Assembly: GCF_001417775.1 (NCBI RefSeq)
Contig: NZ_BBZJ01000016.1
Coordinates: 248,001-312,000 of the forward strand
DNA: 64,000 nucleotides
Reading direction: 5' to 3'
DNA from: Streptomyces sp. TP-A0356
GTDB taxonomy: Bacteria; Actinomycetota; Actinomycetes; Streptomycetales; Streptomycetaceae
Part shown: positions 52,958-60,589 of the stretch, piece after piece
How positions within the stretch are numbered: the stretch's first letter is position 1
Layout of the letters: every line of letters begins with the position of its first letter
Notes under the pieces: model-generated
Databases searched by the model: none
What the model was told of the DNA's origin: nothing
The model's input: the letters and a program-made list of their open reading frames with translations, nothing else
Position numbers and translations under genes: made by a program

Positions 52958-53148
52958 GGGCGCAGACTGCTGACGATCTGCGCCGTCGCGGCCAGCCCCT
53001 GGTGAATGGTCGGGGCCATGCTGGAGCTGGCCAGGAAGAAGCCGAGCAGCAGGCAGACGAGGGCGTGCGAGATCTTCAACGCGCCGTTGCGCAGGAAGAT
53101 CACCGCAATGATCAGGAGCAACAGCACCACAGAGATGGAAATGGCCAT
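52954..53148 (-). CDS. Small two-helix membrane protein
   Basis: A 64-residue protein, 'MAISISVVLLLLIIAVIFLRNG' as first helix and 'ISHALVCLLLGFFLASSSMAPTI' as second, with a polar tail. The start at 53148 is set by an excellent ribosome-binding site, AAGGAGGTTGACG directly before ATG. Similar small proteins are widespread in Streptomyces, some near plasmid-transfer-type genes, but no function is known. Nothing nearby supports a mobile element. Confidence 0.75.
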   Translation of the reverse strand: MAISISVVLLLLIIAVIFLRNGALKISHALVCLLLGFFLASSSMAPTIHQGLAATAQIVSSLRP

Positions 53149-53250
53149 CGTCAACCTCCTTCGCCACGCCAACTTCGCGGCTTTCGGCCGCAAGTGTGGC
53201 GTAGCGAGGGGTTGGTCCGTGCGGCTGACGTGTCCGCCGAACGTGTGGTT

Positions 53251-53361
53251 CTACGGCCGCTCGTGGGCGTCCAGGAACAACTCCAGGTCGGCGAGGTCGT
53301 CGAGGTCGGCGAGGTCGTCGGTGTTGACGTAGTGGACGCCGGCGTCGAACAGTTCGTCCAC
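53251..53361 (-). pseudogene. C-terminal fragment of phosphodiesterase-type (GDPD/PI-PLC-like) protein
   Basis: The minus strand reads 'VDELFDAGVHYVNTDDLADLDDLADLELFLDAHERP' to a TAG at 53251. 'G.HYVNTDDLA.L..FL' is the last strand/helix of glycerophosphodiester phosphodiesterase-like barrels. Upstream frames show no barrel before the acyl-CoA dehydrogenase gene, so only the tail is left. Confidence 0.45.
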
Positions 53362-53462
53362 AGGGCGCCCCGGGCCGGGCCCGCCGCGTCGGGCGTGGCC
53401 CGGAACCGCGCGCGGAGACGCCCGTCCCCGGGCATGGGGACGGGCCCGTCCGGAAGGAGCAC

Positions 53463-54587
53463 CTACGCTGGCGGACGAAGGTCGACCAGGTCGGTCAGCG
53501 CCTCACGATGGCCGCCGGCGGTTCCGTACGCGATCGAATCCGCCTTCGCCCGCTTCAGATACAGATGGACCGGATGCTCCCAGGTCATACCGATCCCGCC
53601 GTGCAGTTGAAGGGCCTCCTCGGCGGCGTGGACGGCGACGGGCGCCGCGTACGCCCCGGCGACGGCGACCGCGATGTCCGTGTCCTCGCTGCCCGTGTCC
53701 TCGCTGCCCGTGGCGAGCGCGTCGGCGGCGTTCCGCGCGGCGGCCCGCAGGCCCACGACCTCCAGCCACAGCTGCGCCAGCCGGTGCTTGAGCGCCTGGA
53801 ACCCGCCGACGGGCCGGTTGAACTGCTTGCGCTCCTTCAGATAGCGCACGGTCTCCGTCAGACACCAGTCCGCGACGCCGAGTTGCTCGGAGGCGAGCAG
53901 GCCGGCTCCCGCGCGCAGGGCCCGGCGCACGGCGGCCCGTGCGTCATCCGTGAGAGGGCGGCCGGGCGCCCCGTCGAGCGTGACCGTGGCGAGCGGCCGG
54001 GTGAGGTCGAGGGAGACCTGCGGGGTGACGGTCACGGCGGCCGTGTCCGAGGTGTACACCGCGTACAGGCCACCGTCCTCGGCCGGGACCAGCAACACAT
54101 CGGCGACGGCCGCGTCCGCGACGGTGGTCAACTCCCCGTACAGCGCCCCGTCTTCCCGTCGTACGAGGCCGTAGCCGCCGCCGGGCCCGGCGGACAGCCC
54201 GACGGCGAGCGCGCCCACCGTCCGACCGGACGCCAGCTCGGCCAGCAGCTTCCCGGCCTCCTCGCCCGCGCAGGCGAGCAGGGCCTCGGTGGCCACCACG
54301 GCGCTGGTGAGATACGGCACCGGAGCGACCGCTCGCCCCAACTCCTCCAGTACGACGGCGGCTTCACGGTGCGAGGCGCCCTGCCCGCCCAGGGACTCCG
54401 GCACGAGCAGCCCGGCCAGACCCATCCCCTCGGCGAGCGCCTTCCACAGCGCGCGGTCGTGCGGGGTGTCCGACTCGACGCGGGCCAGGACGCCCGCCGG
54501 GTCGCAGTGGTCGGCGAGGAGGCCGCGGAGGGCGGAGCGCAGCGCCTCTTCCTCCTCCGAGTAGAGCAGATCGGGCTGCGTCGTCAT
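53463..54587 (-). CDS. Acyl-CoA dehydrogenase (alpha-type partner)
   Basis: A 374-residue flavoenzyme: 'LLADHCDP' N-terminal helices, 'GLAGLLVPESLGGQGASHREAAVVLEELGRAVAPVPYLTSAVVATEALLACAG', a weak middle domain, and 'AGLLASEQLGVADWCLTETVRYLKERKQFNRPVGGFQALKHRLAQLWLEV', 'QLHGGIGMTWEHPVHLYLKRAKAD'. The catalytic Glu region is altered relative to FadE-type enzymes. ATG overlaps the stop of the next ACAD gene (ATGA). Such paired ACADs often form alpha2beta2 heterotetramers acting on steroid or branched acyl-CoA. A five-residue repeat GSEDT GSEDT is present. Confidence 0.9.
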   Translation of the reverse strand: MTTQPDLLYSEEEEALRSALRGLLADHCDPAGVLARVESDTPHDRALWKALAEGMGLAGLLVPESLGGQGASHREAAVVLEELGRAVAPVPYLTSAVVATEALLACAGEEAGKLLAELASGRTVGALAVGLSAGPGGGYGLVRREDGALYGELTTVADAAVADVLLVPAEDGGLYAVYTSDTAAVTVTPQVSLDLTRPLATVTLDGAPGRPLTDDARAAVRRALRAGAGLLASEQLGVADWCLTETVRYLKERKQFNRPVGGFQALKHRLAQLWLEVVGLRAAARNAADALATGSEDTGSEDTDIAVAVAGAYAAPVAVHAAEEALQLHGGIGMTWEHPVHLYLKRAKADSIAYGTAGGHREALTDLVDLRPPA

Positions 54588-55765
54588 CGGGCCAGGTCCT
54601 TCCATGCGACGTCCTTGTCGGTGCGCGGCTCGGCGGGCAGGCCCAGGACGCGCTCGGCGACGATGTTCAGCAGGACCTCGCTGGTCCCGCCTTCGATGCT
54701 GTTGCCCTTGGAGCGCAGATAGCGGTAGCCGGCCTCACGGCCGGTGAAGTCCACCAGTTCGGGGCGGCGCATGGTCCAGTCGTCGTACAACAGGCCCTCC
54801 GCGCCGAGGAGTTCGACCTCCAGACCGCTGATCTCCTGGTTGAGGCGGGCGAAGGCGAGCTTCATTCCGGAGCCCTCGGGGCCGGGCTGGCCCGCGGAGA
54901 GCTGCTGGCGCAGCCGCTCGCCGGTGAGCCGGGCGACCTCGGCCTCGACCCACAGCGCCAGCAGCCGCTGGTGCAGGTCATGGGTGCGCAGTTCGGGGCG
55001 CTCACGCCAGGTCTTCGCGACCGGGCCGATCATGCCGCCCTCGCGCGGGATGCGCATCCCGCCGATGGACACGCGCTCGTTCATCAGCGTGGTCTGCGCG
55101 ACGCGCCAGCCGTCGCCGATCTCGCCGAGGCGGCGGGAGTCGGGGATGCGGACGCCGGTGAGGAAGACCTCGTTGAACTCGGCCTCGCCGGTGACCTGAC
55201 GCAGCGGCCGGACCTCGACGCCCGGGTCGGTCATGTCACAGATGAAGTAGGTGATGCCCTGGTGCTTGGGCACGTCCGGGTCGGTGCGGGCGATGAGGAT
55301 CGCCCAGCGGGCCAGGTGGGCGCTGGAGGTCCACACCTTCTGCCCGTTGACGACCCAGTCATCACCGTCGCGGACCGCCCGGGTGCCGAGCGCGGCGAGG
55401 TCGGATCCGGCGCCGGGCTCGCTGAACAGCTGGCACCACACCTCCTCGCCCACCCACAGGGGCCTCAGATAGAGCCGCTTCTGCTCCTCGGTGCCGTAGC
55501 GGAGGATCGTCGGCGCGGCCATGCCCAGGCCGATGCCGATGCGCCGCGGGTCGTTGTCGGGTGCGCCCGCGGCCTCCAGCTCGGCGTCGACGGCCGCCTG
55601 GAGCGAGCGCGGGGCGCCGAGGCCGCCGAGGCCCGCGGGGTAGTGCACCCACGCGAGTCCGGCGTCGAACCGGGCCCGAAGGAAGTCGCGGCGGCCGGTG
55701 GTGGCGGGCGGATACGCGGCCAGCAACTCCCGGGTGCGGTGCCGCAGTTCGGCGGCGTCGGTCAT
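54584..55765 (-). CDS. Acyl-CoA dehydrogenase (beta-type partner)
   Basis: A 393-residue ACAD. Motifs: 'WVHYPAGLGGLGAPRSLQAAVDAELEAAGAP', FAD loop 'WCQLFSEPGAGSDLAALGTRAVRDGDDWVVNGQKVWTSSAHLARWAILIARTDP', and C-terminal 'YRYLRSKGNSIEGGTSEVLLNIVAERVLGLPAEPR'. It is the FAD-rich partner of the downstream ACAD; the two are coupled by ATGA. Starts 4 bp inside the upstream quinone-oxidoreductase gene end, so all three form one operon. Confidence 0.92.
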   Translation of the reverse strand: MTDAAELRHRTRELLAAYPPATTGRRDFLRARFDAGLAWVHYPAGLGGLGAPRSLQAAVDAELEAAGAPDNDPRRIGIGLGMAAPTILRYGTEEQKRLYLRPLWVGEEVWCQLFSEPGAGSDLAALGTRAVRDGDDWVVNGQKVWTSSAHLARWAILIARTDPDVPKHQGITYFICDMTDPGVEVRPLRQVTGEAEFNEVFLTGVRIPDSRRLGEIGDGWRVAQTTLMNERVSIGGMRIPREGGMIGPVAKTWRERPELRTHDLHQRLLALWVEAEVARLTGERLRQQLSAGQPGPEGSGMKLAFARLNQEISGLEVELLGAEGLLYDDWTMRRPELVDFTGREAGYRYLRSKGNSIEGGTSEVLLNIVAERVLGLPAEPRTDKDVAWKDLAR

Positions 55766-56739
55766 GCCGCTCCTCCCTCGTCGAGACCGGGGATCACGGC
55801 GACGCGCCCCGTGGTGACACCGTCGGCGACCCGCTGGACCGCGGCCGCGGCGTCCTTCAGCGGCAGGCGCTCGCTGACGAGGGGCTTGACGACGCCCCGG
55901 GCGGCCAGCTCGGTGAGCCGCTCGTGGCAGTGCTGGATCAGCTTCGGATTCCTGGTGTTGTACAGGCCCCAGTGCAGGCCGAGGATCGAGTAGTTCTTGA
56001 CGAGGGCGTGATTGAGCGCGGGGCTGGGGATCGACCCGCTGGCGAAGCCGACCACGACGATGCGCCCCTCGAAGGCCACGACCTTCGCGGACTGCGCATA
56101 GGCCTCCCCGCCGACCGGATCGTAGATCACGTCCGCGCCCCGGCCGCCGGTGGCCTCCTTCACGGCGGCGACGACGTCCTCGGCGCGCCGGTCGATCACC
56201 ACGTCGCAGCCCAGCTCCCGGGCCACGGCGGCCTTGTCACCGCCGCCGACGACGCCGATGACGGTGGCGCCCGCGGCCTTGCCGAGCTGCACGGCCGCGC
56301 TGCCGACCCCTCCGGCGGCAGCGTGGACGAGCAGGGTCTCGCCGGCCTCCAGACCGGCCCGGCGGTGCAGGCCGAACCAGCCGGTCTGGTACCCGATGTG
56401 CAGGGCGGCCGCCTCGGCGTCGTCGAGGGCCTCGGGCGCGGGCAGCACGGCCGCGGCATCGGCGATCGCGTACTCGGCGAAGCCGCCGTGGGGCAGCGCC
56501 GGGTTGGCGATCACCCGTCGCCCGTCCTCGGTCTCGCCGCAGATCTCCACGCCGGGCGTGAACGGCAGCGCGGGCCGGATCTGGTACTGCCCGCGGCACA
56601 GCAGCGCGTCCGGGAAGTTGATGTTCGCGGCCCGCACCTTGAGCAGGACCTGGCCGTCACCGGGCGTGGGCCGCTCCACCTCGTGGAGCCGCATCACCTC
56701 GCGCGGCTCGCCGTTCTCGTGCACTTGCCATGCCCGCAT
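55762..56739 (-). CDS. NADPH:quinone oxidoreductase-type zinc-free MDR enzyme
   Basis: A 325-residue medium-chain reductase. 'VLLKVRAANINFPDALLCRGQYQIRPALPFTPGVEICGE' and the NADPH Rossmann motif 'VHAAAGGVGSAAVQLGKAAGATVIGVVGG', 'DVIYDPVGGEAYAQSAKVVAFEGRIVVVGFASGSIPSPALNHALVKNYSILGLHWG' are standard for the family. No structural or catalytic zinc Cys set is present. It may reduce an enone intermediate of the same acyl-CoA pathway as the two downstream ACADs. First gene of the operon; an AAGCG/CGCTT palindrome lies 44 bp upstream. Confidence 0.9.
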   Translation of the reverse strand: MRAWQVHENGEPREVMRLHEVERPTPGDGQVLLKVRAANINFPDALLCRGQYQIRPALPFTPGVEICGETEDGRRVIANPALPHGGFAEYAIADAAAVLPAPEALDDAEAAALHIGYQTGWFGLHRRAGLEAGETLLVHAAAGGVGSAAVQLGKAAGATVIGVVGGGDKAAVARELGCDVVIDRRAEDVVAAVKEATGGRGADVIYDPVGGEAYAQSAKVVAFEGRIVVVGFASGSIPSPALNHALVKNYSILGLHWGLYNTRNPKLIQHCHERLTELAARGVVKPLVSERLPLKDAAAAVQRVADGVTTGRVAVIPGLDEGGAA

Positions 56740-56782
56740 GCGCGGCCTCCAGGCGTCGTCTGACCGGGGTCCGTCGCATACT

Positions 56783-56794
56783 AAGCGGTCGCTT
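56783..56794. promoter_or_regulatory. TetR-like palindrome upstream of acyl-CoA dehydrogenase operon
   Basis: AAGCG-GT-CGCTT, in the context ACTAAGCGGTCGCTT, lies 44 bp before the oxidoreductase ATG. Such AAGCGxxCGCTT elements are typical of TetR-family regulators of acyl-CoA catabolism. No TetR gene is adjacent. Inferred. Confidence 0.45.
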
Positions 56795-56796
56795 GC

Positions 56797-56838
56797 CCTT
56801 CAGGGAACAGCCCTTCAGGACAGTCCTTCAGGGAACAG
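56797..56838. repeat. Triple CCTTCAGGGAACAG direct repeat
   Basis: CCTTCAGGGAACAG occurs at 56797-56810 and 56825-56838, with a shortened copy CCTTCAGGACAG at 56812-56823 between them. It lies between the palindrome at 56783 and the end of the XRE-cupin gene. Confidence 0.8.
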
Positions 56839-56847
56839 TCGGGCGCG

Positions 56848-57420
56848 TCACGAACCGACGGGCCGGGCGCGTACGTGCATCCGCTCGCCCTGGGGGCCGA
56901 ACAGGCTGAGGAACTCCACCGGCCCCTCCCCCGTCGACCCGAACCAGTGCGGCACTCGGGTGTCGAACTCGGCCGCCTCCCCCGCGGTGAGCACCACGTC
57001 GTGCTCGCCCAGTACCAACCGCAGCCGCCCGGACAGCACGTACACCCACTCGTAGCCCTCGTGCGTGCGCGGATCCGGTTCGAGGTGGCGCTGCGGTTCG
57101 AGGACCTTGAACGCCTGGAGGCCGCCTGGCTGCCGGGTGAGCGGCCAGTGGGTGCGGCCGTGGCGCACGATCGGCTTGGCGCGCACCCGCGGGTCGCCCA
57201 CCGGCGGGGCGCCGACCAGTTCGTCCAGCGGCACCTGGTGGGCCTGTGCGATCGGCAGCAGCAGTTCGAGGCTGGGTTTGCGCAGGCCCGATTCGAGGCG
57301 CGAGAGGGTGCTGACGGAGATCCCGGTCGCCTCGGACAGCGCCGCGAGGGTCACCTCCCGGTCCTTCCGCAGCCGCCGCAGCCTCGGTCCCACACCCGCG
57401 AGAACGTCGTCCGTACTCAT
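56848..57420 (-). CDS. XRE-family regulator with C-terminal cupin
   Basis: A 190-residue regulator: HTH at about 8-62 ('VGPRLRRLRKDREVTLAALSEATGISVSTLSRLESGLRKPSLELLLPIAQAHQVPLDELV') and cupin at about 110-185 ('THEGYEWVYVLSGRLRLVLGEHDVVLTAGEAAEFDTRVPHWFG'). Such proteins sense a small metabolite through the cupin. It diverges from a thioredoxin-reductase-like flavoprotein, a common pairing. ATG at 57420 fits a promoter whose -10 ends 7 bp upstream (leaderless); an ATG nine bases earlier is possible. Confidence 0.9.
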   Translation of the reverse strand: MSTDDVLAGVGPRLRRLRKDREVTLAALSEATGISVSTLSRLESGLRKPSLELLLPIAQAHQVPLDELVGAPPVGDPRVRAKPIVRHGRTHWPLTRQPGGLQAFKVLEPQRHLEPDPRTHEGYEWVYVLSGRLRLVLGEHDVVLTAGEAAEFDTRVPHWFGSTGEGPVEFLSLFGPQGERMHVRARPVGS

Positions 57421-57427
57421 GGATCCC

Positions 57428-57456
57428 ATTGCAGTTTCGGCAAACACGTTTGTCAA
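57428..57456 (-). promoter_or_regulatory. Promoter and operator of XRE-cupin gene
   Basis: Minus strand -35 TTGACA (57451-57456) and -10-like TGCAAT (57428-57433) are 17 bp apart; the -10 ends 7 bp before ATG 57420, implying a leaderless transcript. CAAAC-AC-GTTTG (57441-57452) overlaps the -35 and is a likely autoregulatory operator shared with the divergent flavoprotein gene. Confidence 0.5.
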
Positions 57457-57499
57457 TCCACCAGCGGCGGAGCGACCTTCTCCGTGGAGGTGGTCACCC

Positions 57500-58444
57500 A
57501 TGACCGAGGAGTACGAAGTCGTCGTCGTCGGAGGCGGAGCGGCCGGGCTGTCGGCGGCCCTGGTGCTGGGGCGGGCCCGGCGCCGCACGCTCGTCGTCGA
57601 CGCGGGGGAACCGCGCAACGCGCCCGCCGCGCACATGCAGGGCTATCTGTCGCGGGACGGCATGCCGCCGGCCGAGTTCCTCGCCGTCGGGCGCGAGGAG
57701 ATCGCTCGGTACGGCGTGGAGCTGGTCCGGGACCGGGCGGTGGACGCCGTCCGCGACGCGGACGGGTTCGACGTGACGCTCGCGAGCGGGCGGACCGCGC
57801 GTGCCCGGCGGCTGGTGGTCGCCACCGGGCTGAAGGACGAGCTGCCCACGATCCCCGGTGTGGCCGAGCGCTTCGGCCGTGACGTGGTGCACTGCCCGTA
57901 CTGCCACGGCTGGGAGGTGCGCGACCAGGCCTTCGGGGTGCTGGCGACGTCGGCGCAGAGCGTCCATCAGGCGCTGCTGGTCAGCCACTGGTCGAAGGAC
58001 GTGACGCTGTTCCTGCACGACCTCGGCGAGGACCGGCTGTCGGACGAGGAGTCGCGCAGGCTGGCCGCGGCGGGCGTGCGCATCGTGCCGGGCGTGGTCG
58101 CGGGACTGGTCGTCGAGGACGACCGGCTGACCGGCGTCCGTCTGGCCGACGGCTCCACGCACGCCCGGTCCGTGGTCTTCGTCGCGCCCCGCTTCGTGCC
58201 GCGCACGCAGCTGCTGGAACGGCTCGGGGCCGAGGTGCGGGAGACGCCGTTCGGCACCGCCCCGGTGGTCGACGAGACGGGCCGCACCACCGTGCCCGGC
58301 GTGTGGGCGGTGGGCAACGCGACACTCGTCACCCAGCAGGTGGTGAACTCCGCCGCGGGCGGCGGCCTGGCCGCGGCCACCCTCAACAACGAGCTGGTGT
58401 TCGAAGACTTGGACGCCGGACCGCAGGCCGGGGCCCGGGTGTAG
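57500..58444 (+). CDS. Thioredoxin-reductase-like FAD/NAD(P) oxidoreductase
   Basis: A 314-residue two-dinucleotide-fold flavoprotein. FAD motif 'EVVVVGGGAAGLSAALVLGRARRRTLVVDAGEPRNA', 'ATGLKDELPTIPGVAERFG', and CxxC in 'HCPYCHGWE'. The second Rossmann is degenerate ('FGVLATSAQSVHQALLVSHWSKDVTLFLHD'), lacking a clear GxGxxA, which is common in this subgroup, so the NADPH link is uncertain. ATG at 57500 follows GGAGGTGG. Divergent from and probably regulated by the XRE-cupin protein. The ligase gene follows after 29 bp. Confidence 0.9.
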   Translation: MTEEYEVVVVGGGAAGLSAALVLGRARRRTLVVDAGEPRNAPAAHMQGYLSRDGMPPAEFLAVGREEIARYGVELVRDRAVDAVRDADGFDVTLASGRTARARRLVVATGLKDELPTIPGVAERFGRDVVHCPYCHGWEVRDQAFGVLATSAQSVHQALLVSHWSKDVTLFLHDLGEDRLSDEESRRLAAAGVRIVPGVVAGLVVEDDRLTGVRLADGSTHARSVVFVAPRFVPRTQLLERLGAEVRETPFGTAPVVDETGRTTVPGVWAVGNATLVTQQVVNSAAGGGLAAATLNNELVFEDLDAGPQAGARV

Positions 58445-58473
58445 ACCCGCCGCCTCCGGTGCACCATGACTGC

Positions 58474-60012
58474 ATGCTGCTGAGCCGGCTCGCCCAGGTG
58501 TCCCAGGAGGTCGCCGCCACATCGGCGCGGTCCCGGAAGATCGCGCTGCTCGGCGGGCTCTTCCGGGACGCCGAGGCGGACGACGTACCGATCGTCATTC
58601 CCTATCTGGCCGGGCGGCTGCCCCAGGGGCGGCTCGGCATCGGGTGGAAGATCCTCGACCAGCGGATTCCGCCCGCCGCCGAGCCCACCCTCACCGTGCG
58701 CGACGTGGACGCCCGGCTGACCCTCATCGGTGGCGTCACCGGCACCGGCTCACAGGCCGAACGCAGGCGGCTGGTGGGCGAGTTGCTGGCGGCTGCCACC
58801 GGGGAGGAGCAGCGGTTCCTGTTCGGACTGCTCACCGGTGAGGTGCGGCAGGGCGCGCTCGACGCCCATGCCGTCGAGGGGCTGGCCGAGGCGACCGGGG
58901 CCGCCTCGGCTGACGTACGGCGGGCCGTCATGCTGGCCGGGTCGCTCCAGACGGTGGCGCGGGCCCTGCTCGCCGACGGTCCGGCGGCACTCGACCGGTT
59001 CCGGCTCACGGTCGGCCGCCCCGTCCTGCCGATGCTCGCGCAGACCGCGTCCTCGGTCTCCGAGGCCGTCGGGAAGCTGGGCGCGTGCGCGGTCGAGGAG
59101 AAGCTCGACGGCATCCGTGTCCAGGTCCACCGGGACGGCGACGACGTACGCGTCTACACCCGCACCCTGGACGACATCACCGACCGGTTGCCGGAGCTGA
59201 CCTCCGCGGCCGGGGAGCTGGCGGGCGAACGGTTCATCCTGGACGGTGAGGTCATCGCCCTGGACGAGGGCGGGCGGCCGCGCTCCTTCCAGGAGACGGC
59301 CGGGCGAGTCGGCTCCCGGCTGGACGTGGCGACGGCAGCCGCGGCCGTCCCCGTCTCCCCCGTGTTCTTCGACGCGCTGTCCGTGGACGGCCGGGACCTG
59401 CTGGACCTGCCGTTCGCGGACCGCCACGCCGAGCTGGCCCGGCTCGTGCCGGAACCCATGCGGGTACGGCGCACGCTCGTGGCCGGACCCGAGGACGCCG
59501 CCGCCGCGGAGGACTTCCTCGCCGAGACCCTGGAGCGAGGCCACGAGGGCGTGGTGGTCAAGGGGCTCGACGCCCCCTACAGCGCCGGTCGGCGCGGTGC
59601 CTCCTGGCTCAAGGTCAAGCCCGTGCACACCCTCGACCTGGTGGTGCTGGCCGCCGAGTGGGGCCACGGCCGCCGCACGGGCACGCTCTCCAATCTGCAC
59701 CTCGGCGCCCGCAACCCGGACGGCTCCTTCACGATGCTCGGCAAGACGTTCAAGGGAATGACGGACAAGATGCTCGCCTGGCAGACCGAGCGGCTGCAGG
59801 AGCTGGCCGTCGAGAAGCACGGCTGGGGGGTGACCGTGCGTCCCGAGCTCGTGGTCGAGATCGCGTACGACGGGCTGCAGCGGTCCACCCGCTACCCGGC
59901 CGGCGTCACCCTGCGCTTCGCCCGGGTGGTGCGTTATCGCGAGGACAAACGGCCGGAGGAGGCGGACACCGTGGAGACGCTGCTGGCCGCTCATCCCGAG
60001 GTGGCGCCGTGA
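58474..60012 (+). CDS. ATP-dependent DNA ligase (LigB type)
   Basis: A 512-residue ATP-dependent ligase. N-terminal DNA-binding domain (about 1-185), adenylation domain with catalytic Lys210 in motif I 'EEKLDGIRVQVH', 'RFILDGEVIALDEGGRPRSFQE' (motif III region), 'EGVVVKGLDAPYSAGRRGASWLKVKP' (motifs IV-V), and the OB fold C-terminus with 'GVTLRFARVVRYREDKRPEEADT'. It seals nicks using ATP, alongside the essential NAD ligase, as in mycobacterial LigB. ATG at 58474; no strong ribosome-binding site is seen. Stop overlaps the NUDIX GTG. Confidence 0.93.
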   Translation: MLLSRLAQVSQEVAATSARSRKIALLGGLFRDAEADDVPIVIPYLAGRLPQGRLGIGWKILDQRIPPAAEPTLTVRDVDARLTLIGGVTGTGSQAERRRLVGELLAAATGEEQRFLFGLLTGEVRQGALDAHAVEGLAEATGAASADVRRAVMLAGSLQTVARALLADGPAALDRFRLTVGRPVLPMLAQTASSVSEAVGKLGACAVEEKLDGIRVQVHRDGDDVRVYTRTLDDITDRLPELTSAAGELAGERFILDGEVIALDEGGRPRSFQETAGRVGSRLDVATAAAAVPVSPVFFDALSVDGRDLLDLPFADRHAELARLVPEPMRVRRTLVAGPEDAAAAEDFLAETLERGHEGVVVKGLDAPYSAGRRGASWLKVKPVHTLDLVVLAAEWGHGRRTGTLSNLHLGARNPDGSFTMLGKTFKGMTDKMLAWQTERLQELAVEKHGWGVTVRPELVVEIAYDGLQRSTRYPAGVTLRFARVVRYREDKRPEEADTVETLLAAHPEVAP

Positions 60013-60479
60013 GCGGGCAGGGCAGGCGCAGCGCCGGTCTGCTGCTGTTCCGGCACACCGGCCATGGCCCGGAGGTCCTGCTCGGCCATATGGGCGGCCC
60101 GTACTTCGCCCGCCGCGACGCCGGGGCGTGGACCGTGCCCAAGGGCGAGTACGAGCCCGACGAACCCCCCTGGGAGGCCGCCCGCCGTGAGTTCCAGGAG
60201 GAGCTGGGGCTGCCGCCGCCCGACGGGGAGGCCGTCCCGCTCGGCGAGGTGCGGCAGAGCAACGGCAAGATCGTCACGGCCTGGGCGGTCGAGGGGGAGC
60301 TCGATCCGGCGGCGATCGAGCCGGGCACCTTCACGATGGAGTGGCCGCCGAGGTCGGGGCGCATCCAGGAGTTCCCCGAGCTGGACCGTGTGGAGTGGTT
60401 CGGGCTCGACCGGGCCCGGGAGGTGATCGTGCCCGCGCAGGCGGCGTTTCTCGACCGTCTCGCGGAGCACTCGGTCTGA
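60009..60479 (+). CDS. NUDIX hydrolase (MutT-like)
   Basis: A 156-residue NUDIX enzyme. The complete box is 'GEYEPDEPPWEAARREFQEELG' (about residues 49-70), preceded by 'AWTVPK'. 'RSAGLLLFRHTGHGPEVLLGHMGGPYFARRD' is typical of DNA-ligase-linked NUDIX proteins, which may hydrolyse damaged nucleotides or diadenosine compounds. GTGA overlap with the ligase gene means the two are co-translated and probably act in the same repair process. Confidence 0.93.
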   Translation: MSGQGRRSAGLLLFRHTGHGPEVLLGHMGGPYFARRDAGAWTVPKGEYEPDEPPWEAARREFQEELGLPPPDGEAVPLGEVRQSNGKIVTAWAVEGELDPAAIEPGTFTMEWPPRSGRIQEFPELDRVEWFGLDRAREVIVPAQAAFLDRLAEHSV

Positions 60480-60589
60480 GTGCCGAAGGGGAGGCCCGGA
60501 GGCGAACCGAAGAGGAGCCCGCACCCGCGTTGCGGTGGCCACCGTCGCGCGGGAAGGTCGAAGCAGAGCCTGTTCTCAGGAGGTCAGCC

